Positions 16,923 to 26,333 are shown, counted from the stretch's first letter. The stretch: DNA of 64,000 nt from Mycolicibacterium sp. CBMA 247 (GCF_009729095.1 NZ_VTGX01000002.1:248001-312000), one strand, 5' to 3'. A program made the numbers and translations. Notes: generated by a model not told the origin, from the sequence alone.

Positions 16923-18667
16923 AACCAGTTGTCGCGCATCTCGAGCGTCGTGCGGTCCAGGCTCTCCAGCAGGTCCAGTTGCGGTGCGGTCTTGGGCAGT
17001 TCGTAACGGAAGAAGTAACGGGCGGCCTGCCGCTTGCCATCGTAGAAATCTCCGCTGTGCCCGTCAGCCGCCAGCAGTTGCTCGAGCCAGATCCAGGCCA
17101 CCACGATGTGCCCGAACGCCTCGAGGTACACCGCGCTGTTGACCATCGCGGCCTCGACGTCACCGGAGGCGAACATCGCGCCGGTGACCGAAACCAGACG
17201 CTGCCAGGCTGCATCCAACTGCGCCGCCAGCTCGGGCGCCGCGCCGGCGCTCGCGGCTGCCGAGCCCTGATTGCTCCTTGCGTGCGCAGTCGTCGCCGCG
17301 ATCCGCTCCCCCAACGCGGCCAGGCCGGCCCCGCCCTGTTGAGTGACCTTGCGGCCCAGCAGGTCCAGGCTCTGGATGCCGTGTGTGCCCTCGTGGATCT
17401 GGTTGAGCCGGTTGTCCCGGTAATGCTGTTCGACGTCATACTCACGGGTGTAGCCGTAACCACCGTGCACCTGGATCGCCAGGTTGTTGGCCTCCAGGCA
17501 CCACTGCGACGGCCAGCTCTTGGCCACCGGGGTCAGGATGTCGAGGACCGAACCGTCCCCGGTGGCGTCCCTGTCCACGAGCGTGGCGCAGTACAGCGCG
17601 AGCGCCAGCCCACCTTCGACATAGGCCTTCTGCGCCAGCAACATTCGCTTGACGTCGGCGTGCTCGATGATGGGCACCTGCGGGGTCGACGGGTCTTTGA
17701 CGCCCAGCGGCCTGCCCTGTGGACGCTCACGCGCATACTCCAGCGACTTGAGGTAGCCGGTGTAGCCGAGTGCGACAGCACCCATCCCGACGCCGAGGCG
17801 GGCCTCGTTCATCATGTGGAACATGTAGACGATGCCGCGGTGCGGTTCGCCCACGAGGTAGCCGACGGCGCCGTCGAAGTTGAGCACGGTGTTGGTGATA
17901 CCGCGTTGCCCCATCTTGTGATTCAGCCCGGAGATGGCCACATCGTTGCGGGTGCCGTCATCCAGGTACTTGGGCACGATGAACAACGAGATGCCCTTGG
18001 TGCCCGCGGGGCCACCGGGAATCTTGGCCAGCACGAGGTTGACGATGTTCTCGGTGAGCTCATGCTCGGCGCCGGAGATCCACATCTTCGAGCCGAACAG
18101 CCGGTAGCTGCCGTCGGCTTGCGGTTCGGCCCGGGTGGTGATGTCGGCCAGCGAGGACCCGGCCTGGGTCTCCGACAGCGCCATGGTGCCCGAGAACCGG
18201 CCCGCGAGCATGGGTTTGACGAACTTCTCGATCTGCTCGGGAGTGCCGAAGTGGGCCAGCAGGTTGGCGTTGGCGATGGTCAGCATCAAATAGCCCGAGG
18301 TCGACACGTTGGCCGCGGAGATCCAGGCGAACGCCGCCTGCGCGACGGTCATCGGCAGCTGCGCACCGCCGATCTCGGCGTCCATCCCCATCGCGATCAG
18401 ATCGGCTGCCGCGAACGCGTCCCACGCCGCCTTCACGTCGGGGATCAGCGTGACGGTCTGCCCGTCAAACGTCGGCTCGTTGGCATCGCTGAGCTTGTTG
18501 TGCGGCGCGAAGTAGCGGGTGGCCAGTTGTTCGCAGAGATCCAGCACCCCGTCGAAGGTCTCGCGGGAGTGCTCGCTGAATCGGTCGAGCGCCGTGAGCT
18601 TTTCGACGTCCAGCCATTCGTAGAGCAGGAAGTCCAGGTCGCGCCGCGACATGATGGTGGACTTCAT
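16919..18667 (-). CDS. Acyl-CoA dehydrogenase with C-terminal extension
   Basis: 582 aa, the long DmdC/FadE5-like class. N-terminal domain about 40-160, middle beta domain with 'MALSETQAGSSLADITTRA' (FAD/substrate loop) around 170, FAD-binding C-domain with 'QVHGGYGYTREYDVEQHYRD', the likely catalytic Glu in 'IHEGTHGIQ' (about 425), and an extra helical C-terminal domain (about 470-582). It should introduce an alpha-beta double bond into an acyl-CoA. A TAHARSNQG segment in a linker (DNA 17271-17290) resembles a repeat in ptsI. The start overlaps the SDR stop as ATGA, so the two form an operon. Confidence 0.92.
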   Translation of the reverse strand: MKSTIMSRRDLDFLLYEWLDVEKLTALDRFSEHSRETFDGVLDLCEQLATRYFAPHNKLSDANEPTFDGQTVTLIPDVKAAWDAFAAADLIAMGMDAEIGGAQLPMTVAQAAFAWISAANVSTSGYLMLTIANANLLAHFGTPEQIEKFVKPMLAGRFSGTMALSETQAGSSLADITTRAEPQADGSYRLFGSKMWISGAEHELTENIVNLVLAKIPGGPAGTKGISLFIVPKYLDDGTRNDVAISGLNHKMGQRGITNTVLNFDGAVGYLVGEPHRGIVYMFHMMNEARLGVGMGAVALGYTGYLKSLEYARERPQGRPLGVKDPSTPQVPIIEHADVKRMLLAQKAYVEGGLALALYCATLVDRDATGDGSVLDILTPVAKSWPSQWCLEANNLAIQVHGGYGYTREYDVEQHYRDNRLNQIHEGTHGIQSLDLLGRKVTQQGGAGLAALGERIAATTAHARSNQGSAAASAGAAPELAAQLDAAWQRLVSVTGAMFASGDVEAAMVNSAVYLEAFGHIVVAWIWLEQLLAADGHSGDFYDGKRQAARYFFRYELPKTAPQLDLLESLDRTTLEMRDNWF

Positions 18668-19437
18668 CGGATCGTGCTCATGCCGCCGTCGACCGGGATG
18701 ACCGCACCGGTGATGTACGCACTGGCGCGACTGGCCAGGAACACCGCGATGCCCGCGATGTCGTCGGGCTGTCCGATGCGGCCCAGCGGCAGGCCCGACC
18801 CGACGGCCTCGGATCCGGCACGCAACAGCTCCTTGGTCATCCGGGATTCGAACAACCCGGGTGCGATCGCATTGACCAGGATCCGCGGGGCCAGCTCGCC
18901 GGCCAGGTGGCGGGTCAGCATGTGCACCGCGGCCTTGCTCGCGCTGTAGGAGAAGTTGTCCCGTCCCTTGCCGGGCGCGACGATGCCGTCGATGCTGCCG
19001 GTGTTGATCACGCGTGCCGGATCCTCTTCGGTCGCAGCTGAATTCAGCAGCGGGGTGAGCGCCCGGGTCAGCAGGAACACACCTTTGACGTTGACGTCGT
19101 AGACCTTGTCGAACCCGGACTCGGGAAACTCCTCGTACGGCGCACCCCAGGCCGCACCCGCATTGTTGAACAACGCGTGGACGGCTTCCTCGCGCCCGGC
19201 CACAGCGGTCGCCAGCGTCGCGACACCCTCGGCCGTCCCCAGGTCGGCCGGCACCGCCGCGACCCGGCCCAGCGGGGACAGCGCATCCACCGCCGCGTCC
19301 AGCTCGGCCTCCTTACGGCTGGACAGGTACACACTGGCCCCGGCCTCGAGCAGGCCACGAGCCATCATCAGGCCGATGCCGCGGCCGCCTCCGGTGACGA
19401 CGGCGACCTTGCCGTCCAGTCGGAACAGATCAGTCAT
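18664..19437 (-). CDS. Short-chain dehydrogenase/reductase
   Basis: 257 aa classical SDR. The nucleotide-binding 'TGGGRGIG' is at about 15-22, NNAG at 91-94, catalytic Ser148 ('TGSIDG'), Tyr164 and Lys168 ('YSASK'), and a C-terminal 'ITGAVIPVDGG'. NAD(P)-dependent oxidoreductase acting on an unknown hydroxy/keto substrate, plausibly an acyl intermediate since it is ATGA-coupled to an acyl-CoA dehydrogenase. The ATG at 19437 is preferred to a GTG two codons upstream. Divergent from a MarR gene across a 96-bp operator region. Confidence 0.9.
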   Translation of the reverse strand: MTDLFRLDGKVAVVTGGGRGIGLMMARGLLEAGASVYLSSRKEAELDAAVDALSPLGRVAAVPADLGTAEGVATLATAVAGREEAVHALFNNAGAAWGAPYEEFPESGFDKVYDVNVKGVFLLTRALTPLLNSAATEEDPARVINTGSIDGIVAPGKGRDNFSYSASKAAVHMLTRHLAGELAPRILVNAIAPGLFESRMTKELLRAGSEAVGSGLPLGRIGQPDDIAGIAVFLASRASAYITGAVIPVDGGMSTIR

Positions 19438-19461
19438 GGCCACCAGTCTGCGTCGTGGGGG

Positions 19462-19518
19462 TTGACCTGGACCGCCCGACCCGGCATATAGTTCGTTAAG
19501 TCCGTACTGAACGAACTA
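19462..19518. promoter_or_regulatory. Promoter and operator of the MarR/SDR divergon
   Basis: A TTGACC -35 (19462-19467) with a CATATA/TATAGT -10 (around 19485-19492) faces the MarR gene. An inverted repeat TAGTTCGT (19489-19496) and ACGAACTA (19511-19518), with 14 bp between perfect 8-bp arms, overlaps the -10. That arrangement suits autorepression and shared control of the divergent SDR-dehydrogenase operon. GGAGG at 19523-19527 is the ribosome-binding site of the GTG start at 19534. Confidence 0.65.
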
Positions 19519-19533
19519 TTCCGGAGGACGCGG

Positions 19534-20004
19534 GTGACGCCGGAAGAGGGCGAGTTCGTCGATCGCATCGGCCTTTTCATGGAGATGCTCGGAGGGTCCC
19601 GGACGATGGGCCGGGTTTTCGGCTGGCTGACGATCTGCGACCCACCACAACAGTCGCTCACCGCACTGGCCGAGACGCTGGCTGTCAGCAAGGCCTCGGT
19701 CAGCACCGCCGCACGCCAACTACAGGAGGGCGGCCTGATCGAGCGGCTGCCCAGCGCTTCCCGCCAGCACGTCTACGGCGTGCGGCCCGGCGGCTTCACC
19801 AGCGTGCTCAGCGTGCAGCTGTCCCGGATGCAGCTCGGCATCAAAGCCGCCGAATTCGGTCTGTCCGTGGTGGGCGCGGACCGGCCCGATCAGCGCGAGC
19901 GGCTCGAGGACTTCAGGGACTTCTGCGAGTTCTCCACGCAGGCCTATCACGACGAACTGATGCGGCTCTGGACCGACTACCGGAACAGCAGGAGGCAATC
20001 ATGA
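19534..20004 (+). CDS. GbsR/MarR-type transcriptional regulator
   Basis: 156 aa winged-helix regulator: helical dimerisation N-terminus, HTH around 40-75 ('QSLTALAETLAVSKASVSTA') and wing 'ERLPSASRQHVYGVRPG'. The GTG at 19534 is supported by GGAGG six bases upstream. It overlaps the methyltransferase gene as ATGA and faces the SDR/acyl-CoA dehydrogenase operon across a strong inverted repeat, so it probably represses both and itself. The ligand is unknown. Confidence 0.85.
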   Translation: MTPEEGEFVDRIGLFMEMLGGSRTMGRVFGWLTICDPPQQSLTALAETLAVSKASVSTAARQLQEGGLIERLPSASRQHVYGVRPGGFTSVLSVQLSRMQLGIKAAEFGLSVVGADRPDQRERLEDFRDFCEFSTQAYHDELMRLWTDYRNSRRQS

Positions 20005-20819
20005 CGACCGCCAAGATCGACTTCAGCTCGGTGAAATGGGGCTCAGTCGAATGGACCAACCTGTGCACGCTGTACCTGCGGGCCTGCGAAAGCCGGTTGC
20101 CGCAACCAGTTCTGGGCGATCACGCGGCTGCTGAAGCTGTCGACCGCATCGACTACGACTTCAAACGCATGCACCGCGCCTCAATACCGTGGGCCAACCA
20201 GTTCCTGGTCGCATTGCGCGCCAAACAGCTCGACGACTGGACCGCGAACTTTCTGACCGCGCACCAGGACGCGGTGGTGCTGCATCTCGGCTGCGGCCTG
20301 GACACCCGGGCATTCCGGGTGAACCGGCCCGAAACCGTGGACTGGTTCGACGTCGACCAGCCGGGCGTGATCGACCTGCGGCGCAAGCTCTACGACGACG
20401 GCCCCGGCTATCGGATGATCGGATCGTCGGTCACCGAAGCAGGCTGGCTCGACCAGACCCCGACCGGGCGCCCGACGCTGATCGTCGCCGAAGGCCTGCT
20501 CATGTATCTGGCCGAGGCCGACGTGCGGGCGCTGCTGCAGCGCCTCACCGACCGCTTCGACACCGGTGAGATCGCGTTCGACACGATCGCCGCGATCGGC
20601 CCCAAGATGTCCAAACTTTTCACCCACGGCATCGTCAAGTGGGGCATCGGCGACGTGCGTGAGCTGCAGCGATGGAATCCGCGACTGCGTCTGCTGGACC
20701 GTCTCCCGGCATACGCCGACTATCAGGCGATCCCGATGACCCCCCAGCGGCGGTTGTTCCGATTCCTCAACGCCACCCTGGCGGGGCGCTACGACGTCTT
20801 GAACCTGTTCGCGTTCTAA
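20001..20819 (+). CDS. LCMT-like SAM-dependent methyltransferase
   Basis: 272 aa. The SAM-binding motif 'LHLGCGLDTRAFRV' (about 94-107) and 'WFDVDQPGVIDLRR' (acidic loop binding the ribose) place it in the PPM1/LCMT/TcmP family of O-methyltransferases. '[10 protein letters not shown]' is the post-IV motif of that family. The acceptor is unknown. It is translationally coupled to the MarR gene (ATGA at 20001-20004). The stop shares the four bases CTAA with the stop of the convergent TetR gene. Confidence 0.87.
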   Translation: MTTAKIDFSSVKWGSVEWTNLCTLYLRACESRLPQPVLGDHAAAEAVDRIDYDFKRMHRASIPWANQFLVALRAKQLDDWTANFLTAHQDAVVLHLGCGLDTRAFRVNRPETVDWFDVDQPGVIDLRRKLYDDGPGYRMIGSSVTEAGWLDQTPTGRPTLIVAEGLLMYLAEADVRALLQRLTDRFDTGEIAFDTIAAIGPKMSKLFTHGIVKWGIGDVRELQRWNPRLRLLDRLPAYADYQAIPMTPQRRLFRFLNATLAGRYDVLNLFAF

Positions 20820-21493
20820 CGTGGCGGGTCTACGTCGATACCGAGCGGGGATTCGCTGCGGATCGCCTCGTCGCGGATCAGCCCACGCAACAGCGCCGTG
20901 CTGAACTCCACGGCGATCTCCTCGGCGGTGCGTCGTCCGTGTGGGCGCAGCCAGCGGTAGGCCCCCAGGGTCATGCCGATGTAGCCGAGGGCCAGCACGT
21001 GGGAGTCACAGTCGTAGAACTCGCCGCTGGCGATACCGCGGTCGATGACATCGCGCACGTGCTCATATACCTGGGTCTCGGCGCGCCGGATGTAGGCCAC
21101 CTGTTCCTCGGTGAACCACTCCGCTATGTAAGGGCCCTCCTGGAAATACACGGCAGCGCGCTCCAGGTCGTTGGCGATGCCGACCAGCAGCCGCCGGGTG
21201 AAGTTGTAGATGGTCTCCCGTGCCGAGGCAGTGGGGTCATCGTGCAGCGCCTCGACGGTGAAATCCGCGGTGCCCTTGTAAATGTCGTAGAGGATCAGCG
21301 ACTTGCTCGAGTAGTAGTGGTAGACCGTGGCCTTGTTCAGCCCGACCGCCTCGGCGACGTCGTCCATTCGGGTGCCGTGATAGCCGCGGGCGGCGAACAG
21401 TTTGGCCGCGACGGTCAGCAGCTCATCGCGGCGGGATGTGCCGTTACCTGCCGCGCCTCCGCGACCCCGGCCGGCCTCTACATCGGATGACAT
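20816..21493 (-). CDS. TetR-family regulator
   Basis: 225 aa. TetR HTH at about 22-68 ('RGYHGTRMDDVAEAVGLNKATVYHYYSSK') and a mostly helical ligand-binding domain with a conserved 'YIGMTLGAYRWLRPHGRRTAEEIA' near the end. A disordered Gly/Arg-rich N-terminus precedes the HTH. The promoter region carries a TCAAC-N6-GTTGA repeat, suggesting autorepression. The target is unclear: no divergent enzyme gene is adjacent, only a 36-codon mini-gene. It overlaps the methyltransferase stop by 4 bp. Confidence 0.88.
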   Translation of the reverse strand: MSSDVEAGRGRGGAAGNGTSRRDELLTVAAKLFAARGYHGTRMDDVAEAVGLNKATVYHYYSSKSLILYDIYKGTADFTVEALHDDPTASARETIYNFTRRLLVGIANDLERAAVYFQEGPYIAEWFTEEQVAYIRRAETQVYEHVRDVIDRGIASGEFYDCDSHVLALGYIGMTLGAYRWLRPHGRRTAEEIAVEFSTALLRGLIRDEAIRSESPLGIDVDPPR

Positions 21494-21539
21494 AGCACAC
21501 TCACTATCAGCATCGCCCGGACCTTGCCCAGGAAATCAA

Positions 21540-21555
21540 TCAACTAGATGGTTGA
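21540..21555. promoter_or_regulatory. TetR-type operator TCAAC-TAGATG-GTTGA
   Basis: A 16-bp inverted repeat with perfect 5-bp arms lies about 47 bp upstream of the TetR ATG and about 65 bp upstream of the divergent mini-gene. The CAAC..GTTG half-sites are typical of TetR operators, so autoregulation is likely. Confidence 0.5.
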
Positions 21556-21620
21556 ACAGTGTAGGCAATTCCCCGTTGCGACCCTGTCCCGACCGTGCGT
21601 ACTACGTCTAGACTGCGGGA

Positions 21621-21731
21621 ATGGATCCGAATCCTGACTACGACCTCAGCGACGAGAGCGACTTCTTCTTTCCGTGGCTGGCCTGGGGTCTGCGGGGCGT
21701 CTACCCGCCGCCGGCTTATCCCCCGGTGTAA
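21621..21731 (+). CDS. Leaderless 36-aa acidic/aromatic mini-protein
   Basis: ATG at 21621, 36 codons, TAA at 21729-21731. The peptide is acidic at the start (MDPNPDYDLSDESD), aromatic in the middle (FFFPWLAWGL) and proline-rich at the end (GVYPPPAYPPV). A -10-like TAGACT ends six bases before the ATG, the spacing of leaderless mycobacterial mRNAs in which transcription starts at the initiation codon. Codon use has a high GC third position. The function is unknown and I do not recognise a family; it is convergent with tauB across a terminator hairpin. Confidence 0.6.
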   Translation: MDPNPDYDLSDESDFFFPWLAWGLRGVYPPPAYPPV

Positions 21732-21843
21732 TCACGACGGTCCGTCAGTCTCGGCACTCCTTGCGCGTCGGTGATGTCGTCGCGCCTTCATTCGGTTTCC
21801 GCAGGTAGCCATCGAACACCAGCGTGCCGTGTTCGGCTACGCG

Positions 21844-21896
21844 AAAGTGACGCAATGGTCGTTTCCCGTCGGGAGTTACGACCATTGCGTCACTTT
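21844..21896. terminator. Long perfect hairpin between convergent genes
   Basis: Arms 21844-21862 and 21878-21896 are 19 bp and perfectly complementary (AAAGTGACGCAATGGTCGT on the left). The 15-base interior can form a TCCC/GGGA inner stem. It lies 10 bp beyond the end of tauB and 112 bp beyond the mini-gene, so it is probably a bidirectional terminator. The flanking AAA/TTT provides only a short U run. Confidence 0.7.
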
Positions 21897-21906
21897 GGGC
21901 GCACGC

Positions 21907-22675
<769 letters not shown>

Positions 22676-22695
<20 letters not shown>

Positions 22696-23725
22696 CGGGC
22701 AACCCCTTCGTGTAGATGGCGTCGGAGAATGTCTGCAGCGGTGCGGCCTCGGGGATCTGCAACTGATCGGCCAGGAACCGCGACGCGCTCTGCAGGTTGG
22801 CGGCGATGTTGCCGGGTGCGCCGTCGGCGCCCAGCCACTCGGGTGAGGCCACCTCGGCCGGGGTCAGGTAGACACCCTGCTTGAGTTGTCCGGCAACGTC
22901 TTCCGGGCTCAGCCCGACCTCGGCCGCGATCGCCTTGGCCGCCGCCTGCGGATCGTTCTTGATCACGTCCAGCGCCCGGGCCTGCTGCTGACGCCAGATG
23001 TCGACGACCTCGGGATGGGCGGTGGAGAACTCGTCGGATACCGCGGCGAGGTCCAGTGTCGGCTTGCCGTCCTTGGCCAGCTGCCGACTGGTGATCAGAT
23101 CTCTGCCGGACTTGCGCAGCTGGTCCAGGGTGGGCAGCCAGCTGTAGGCCGCGGCGATGTCACCGCGCTCCCACGCCGCCAGGATGGCCTGCGGCTGCAG
23201 ATCGATCAGCTGAACATCGCTGGGCGACAATCCATTCTGCGCCAGTGCGGCCAACAGGCTGTAGTGCGCGGTCGACGCGAACGGGGTGGCGACCCGCTTG
23301 CCCCGCAGGTCGGCGATCGAGTTGACCCCGGCGCCGTCACGGGCCACCAGGGCCTCGTTGTCACCGGCGACGTCGAGCACGAATGCCACCTGGTAGCCGA
23401 TGTTCAGCGGGGCCGACAGACCGCGGGCCACCGGGCTGGAGCCCAGTGCGCCGAAGTCCAGTTCCTTGGCGATGAACGCGGTGTTCACGTCGGCGCCCGA
23501 ATCGAACTTGGTCCACTTGATGTTGCAATCGGGCAGCGCCTCTTCGAGCCACTTGTTGTTCTTGACGATCAGATCCCCGCTCGGAAAGGACTGGTAGCCA
23601 AGGCGGATGGTGGGCTTCTGGGCGTTCCCCCCGGAGTGGTCCACCGCGCAGGCGGACAGCCCGAGCGTCGTGGCAGCAACTGCCACCGCCGCGGCCAACA
23701 GCGCCGTGATTCTCATATCTTTCAT
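22676..23725 (-). CDS. tauA: Sulfonate/taurine-type solute-binding lipoprotein
   Basis: 349 aa NrtA/TauA-like periplasmic binding protein. The lipoprotein signal peptide ends in lipobox LSAC (Cys about 26). 'IRLGYQSFPSGDLIV' starts the first lobe, and 'NTAFIAKELDFGALGSSPVA' and 'WERGDIAAAYSWLPTL' are typical of taurine-binding proteins. The ATG at 23723-23725 overlaps the permease stop as ATGA. Delivers substrate to TauC; the exact substrate (taurine, other sulfonate, nitrate-like) cannot be fixed from sequence. Confidence 0.87.
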
Positions 23726-24585
23726 ACCTTTCCAATCCAGGGGACGCTGCGGCGCTCCACGGTCCGCAAACCTCCGTCGATGACCAATCCGGAGATCCCG
23801 ATGGCGAATATCCCGACCAGAACGACCGGTGTGTTGTTGTAATTGCTTGCGTCTTTGACCAATCCACCGATGCCGGGGATGCCGTTGAACAGTTCGGCGG
23901 CCACCACCGACGAGTACGCCATGCCCACGGCCAGCCGGATTCCGGTGAAGGTCTCGGGCAGGGCCGAGGGCACCACGACGTCACGGATGACCTGCGCACG
24001 GGTGGCACCCAGCGCCCGGGCCGCCTCCTGCAGCCCGACCGGGGCGGCGGCCACGGCCGCGGTGGTGGCCACCGCAGCGGGTGGCAGTGCGGCCAGCGCC
24101 AACAGCGTGATCTTGGGTGCCTCGTCGATCCCGAGCCAGATCACCAGCAGGAAGAAGTACGCCAGCGGTGGCAGTGCGCGCAAGAACGTCAGCCACGGTT
24201 CGAGCACACGGCGCAGCCATCCGACCGAGCCCATCAGCAGGCCCAGAAGGACACCGATGACTACGCCTACGACAACGCCGGCCAGCACGCGGCGCAACGT
24301 CATGTAGAGGTGCTCGTAGAGCAGGTACCCCGCGTAGCCGCGGGCCCCGTCATGGGTGGTCGAGACGTCGGTGAAGGCGCGCCAGACCGCGGACGGGTAG
24401 GGCACGAAAGTCTGGTTCCAGATGCCGGCCCAGGCGACCAACTGCCACACCGCGAAGAACACCACTACCGACAGCAGTGGCAATACCGACCTGGTGAGCA
24501 GGGCACGCCGGCGGTTGGACGGTACGGCCGGACGCGGCGAGCCGGTTTCGGCCTGACCGGGAGCGATATCGACGAACACAGACAC
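23722..24585 (-). CDS. tauC: Taurine/sulfonate-type ABC permease
   Basis: 287 aa with about six membrane segments and the BPD-transporter EAA loop 'EAARALGATRAQVIRDVVVPSALPE'. N-terminal 35 residues are cytoplasmic. First gene of the permease-binding protein-ATPase operon. No taurine dioxygenase (tauD) or sulfonate monooxygenase gene lies downstream, so any oxygenolytic step would be encoded elsewhere. Confidence 0.87.
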   Translation of the reverse strand: MSVFVDIAPGQAETGSPRPAVPSNRRRALLTRSVLPLLSVVVFFAVWQLVAWAGIWNQTFVPYPSAVWRAFTDVSTTHDGARGYAGYLLYEHLYMTLRRVLAGVVVGVVIGVLLGLLMGSVGWLRRVLEPWLTFLRALPPLAYFFLLVIWLGIDEAPKITLLALAALPPAAVATTAAVAAAPVGLQEAARALGATRAQVIRDVVVPSALPETFTGIRLAVGMAYSSVVAAELFNGIPGIGGLVKDASNYNNTPVVLVGIFAIGISGLVIDGGLRTVERRSVPWIGKV

Positions 24586-24756
24586 TCTGGGCAGCTTTCT
24601 GTTGCTGAAGCAGGGGTGGCGATGGGCTTCAGCGGCAACAGCAACCGGGCAGCGTTCCGTTCACCCGGGTATTGGTACCGGCGACTGTCGGCGTGGTGAA
24701 GATCTGGAATCCGGGTGAGTTTTTTGCCACCCGCGATTGACGCCATCCACGGTTAG

Positions 24757-24791
24757 TGAGTACGTTCATTAATGAGCACACTCATTAATGA
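24757..24791. promoter_or_regulatory. Compound TetR operator
   Basis: Two perfect decamer palindromes TCATTAATGA (24766-24775 and 24782-24791) are separated by 6 bp. The first is the centre of a larger 28-bp dyad (24757-24784) with outer TGAGT/ACTCA arms and 11 of 14 pairs matching. It lies just upstream of, and possibly over, the TetR start codon, which suits tight autorepression of the TetR/hydroxyacyl-CoA dehydrogenase operon. Confidence 0.7.
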
Positions 24792-24798
24792 GGTGAAC

Positions 24799-25479
24799 AT
24801 GATGATCGAAGCGTCCCAGCAGCGCGCCGGGCGGTCGGCCGGCAGGCGAACCCGCAACATGCACGACAAGCAGCAGCGGATCTTCGCCTCGGCGAGTTCA
24901 CTATTCGATTCGCGCGGATTCGAGGCTGTGACCGTGGCCGAGATCGCCGAAACGGCCGATGTCGCCGCAGGCACTCTCTTCCGGTACGCATCGTCGAAAG
25001 CCGAACTCCTGCTGATGGTTTACAACGATCAGTTCCGGCAAGCCATCGAAGCCGGCATGCGCAATGCGGCCGAAGTCGACGATCCGAGCGCAGCTGTGTT
25101 CGCGATGGTGGCACCCGTCATCGATGAGGCCGAGCGCCACCCCGCCAACGCGACGGCATACCAGCGGGAATTGCTGTTCGGCGCCCCGACCGAGCGCTAT
25201 CGCTCCGAAGGGCTCGACCACGTCAAACGGCTTGAGGATGCGATCGCCGAACGCCTTACCCGCTGCCGCCCATTCAACGGAAACACCGACACCGAGCTGC
25301 AGACCAACGCCGACCGCGCCGCCAGAAGCGTCTTCGCGGCGCTGCATCTGTTGGTGGTCCAGCCGTCGACCGGAACTAACTGGGGCGGCGACGGCGCCCA
25401 CGAACTGCTCCAGCAGATCACCCAGATCGTGCTGGGGTTCCTTGCATCCACAACACCACGAAAAGGGGAGACAACGTGA
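24799..25479 (+). CDS. TetR-family regulator (Rv0158-like)
   Basis: 226 aa from the ATG at 24799, which has GAGG five bases upstream; the in-frame ATG at 24772 lies inside the operator and is a less likely start. HTH at about 27-70 ('SRGFEAVTVAEIAETADVAAGTLFRYASSK'). The C-terminal domain is helical. It overlaps the next gene as GTGA and is preceded by a tandem palindromic operator, so it probably represses its own operon, perhaps responding to an acyl-CoA. Confidence 0.85.
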   Translation: MMIEASQQRAGRSAGRRTRNMHDKQQRIFASASSLFDSRGFEAVTVAEIAETADVAAGTLFRYASSKAELLLMVYNDQFRQAIEAGMRNAAEVDDPSAAVFAMVAPVIDEAERHPANATAYQRELLFGAPTERYRSEGLDHVKRLEDAIAERLTRCRPFNGNTDTELQTNADRAARSVFAALHLLVVQPSTGTNWGGDGAHELLQQITQIVLGFLASTTPRKGETT

Positions 25480-26333
25480 CGAACTCCATCAAGACTGTGA
25501 CCGTCCTCGGAACCGGGGTGCTCGGTTCCCAGATCGCGTTCCAAACCGCGTTCAAGGACTGCACCGTCACGGCCTATGACGTCAACGACAAGGTCCTGGA
25601 GGCAGCCAGAGATCGGTTCGAGAAGCTGGCCGAAACCTATGCCAACGAGGTGCCTGGTGCCCGCGACGGCGCGGCCGAGAAAGCCTTGAGCCGGCTCACG
25701 CTGACATCTGACCTCGCCGCGGCCGTGGCCCACGCCGACCTGGTCATCGAGGCGATCCCGGAGATCCTCGACCTCAAACGGAACACCTACCGCAAACTCG
25801 GCGAGCTCGCGCCGGACAAGACGATCTTCGCCACTAATTCCTCGACGCTGCTGCCCAGCGATCTCAAGGATGCCACCGGCCGGCCCGAGAAGTTTCTGGC
25901 GTTGCACTTCGCCAACCGCGTATGGCAGTTCAACACCGCTGAGGTCATGGGCACCGCCGACACCGACCCGGATGTTTTCGCCAGGGTGGTCGAGTTCGCC
26001 AAGGCCATCGGGATGGTGCCCATCGAGTTGCACAAGGAGAAGGCCGGCTACGTCCTCAACTCACTGCTGGTGCCGCTCCTCAACGCGGCCGCCGAACTGG
26101 CGGCCGGCGGCTACGCCGACCCCAGCGCCGTCGACACCACCTGGCGGATCGCTACCGGCGCACCCGTCGGCCCGTTCCAGATCTACGACATCATCGGCCT
26201 GACAACGCCGTACAACATCATGGCCAGCGGAGATGCCGAAGCTCAGAAGCTCGCCGCGTGGCTCAAGGAGAACTACATCGACAAAGGCAAGTTGGGCCTT
26301 GCCACCGGCGAGGGCTTCTACAAGTACAACTGA
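25476..26333 (+). CDS. 3-hydroxyacyl-CoA dehydrogenase
   Basis: 285 aa. N-terminal NAD-binding Rossmann fold with 'VLGTGVLGSQIAFQTAF' (residues about 10-26) and 'VIEAIPEILDLKRN'. The catalytic 'ATNSSTLLPSD' and 'LALHFANRVW' (His of the catalytic dyad) are typical of the HBDH/FadB family, and the C-terminal helical dimerisation domain begins about 185. It oxidises 3-hydroxyacyl-CoA to 3-ketoacyl-CoA with NAD in beta-oxidation. GTG start with AAAGGGGAG upstream, coupled to the TetR gene. Confidence 0.9.
   Translation: MTNSIKTVTVLGTGVLGSQIAFQTAFKDCTVTAYDVNDKVLEAARDRFEKLAETYANEVPGARDGAAEKALSRLTLTSDLAAAVAHADLVIEAIPEILDLKRNTYRKLGELAPDKTIFATNSSTLLPSDLKDATGRPEKFLALHFANRVWQFNTAEVMGTADTDPDVFARVVEFAKAIGMVPIELHKEKAGYVLNSLLVPLLNAAAELAAGGYADPSAVDTTWRIATGAPVGPFQIYDIIGLTTPYNIMASGDAEAQKLAAWLKENYIDKGKLGLATGEGFYKYN

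Noticed and set aside
16346..18949. 867-codon plus-strand frame opposite the acyl-CoA dehydrogenase
   Set aside because: Shadow of adhE1, the dehydrogenase and the SDR; no recognisable motif and it crosses three real genes.
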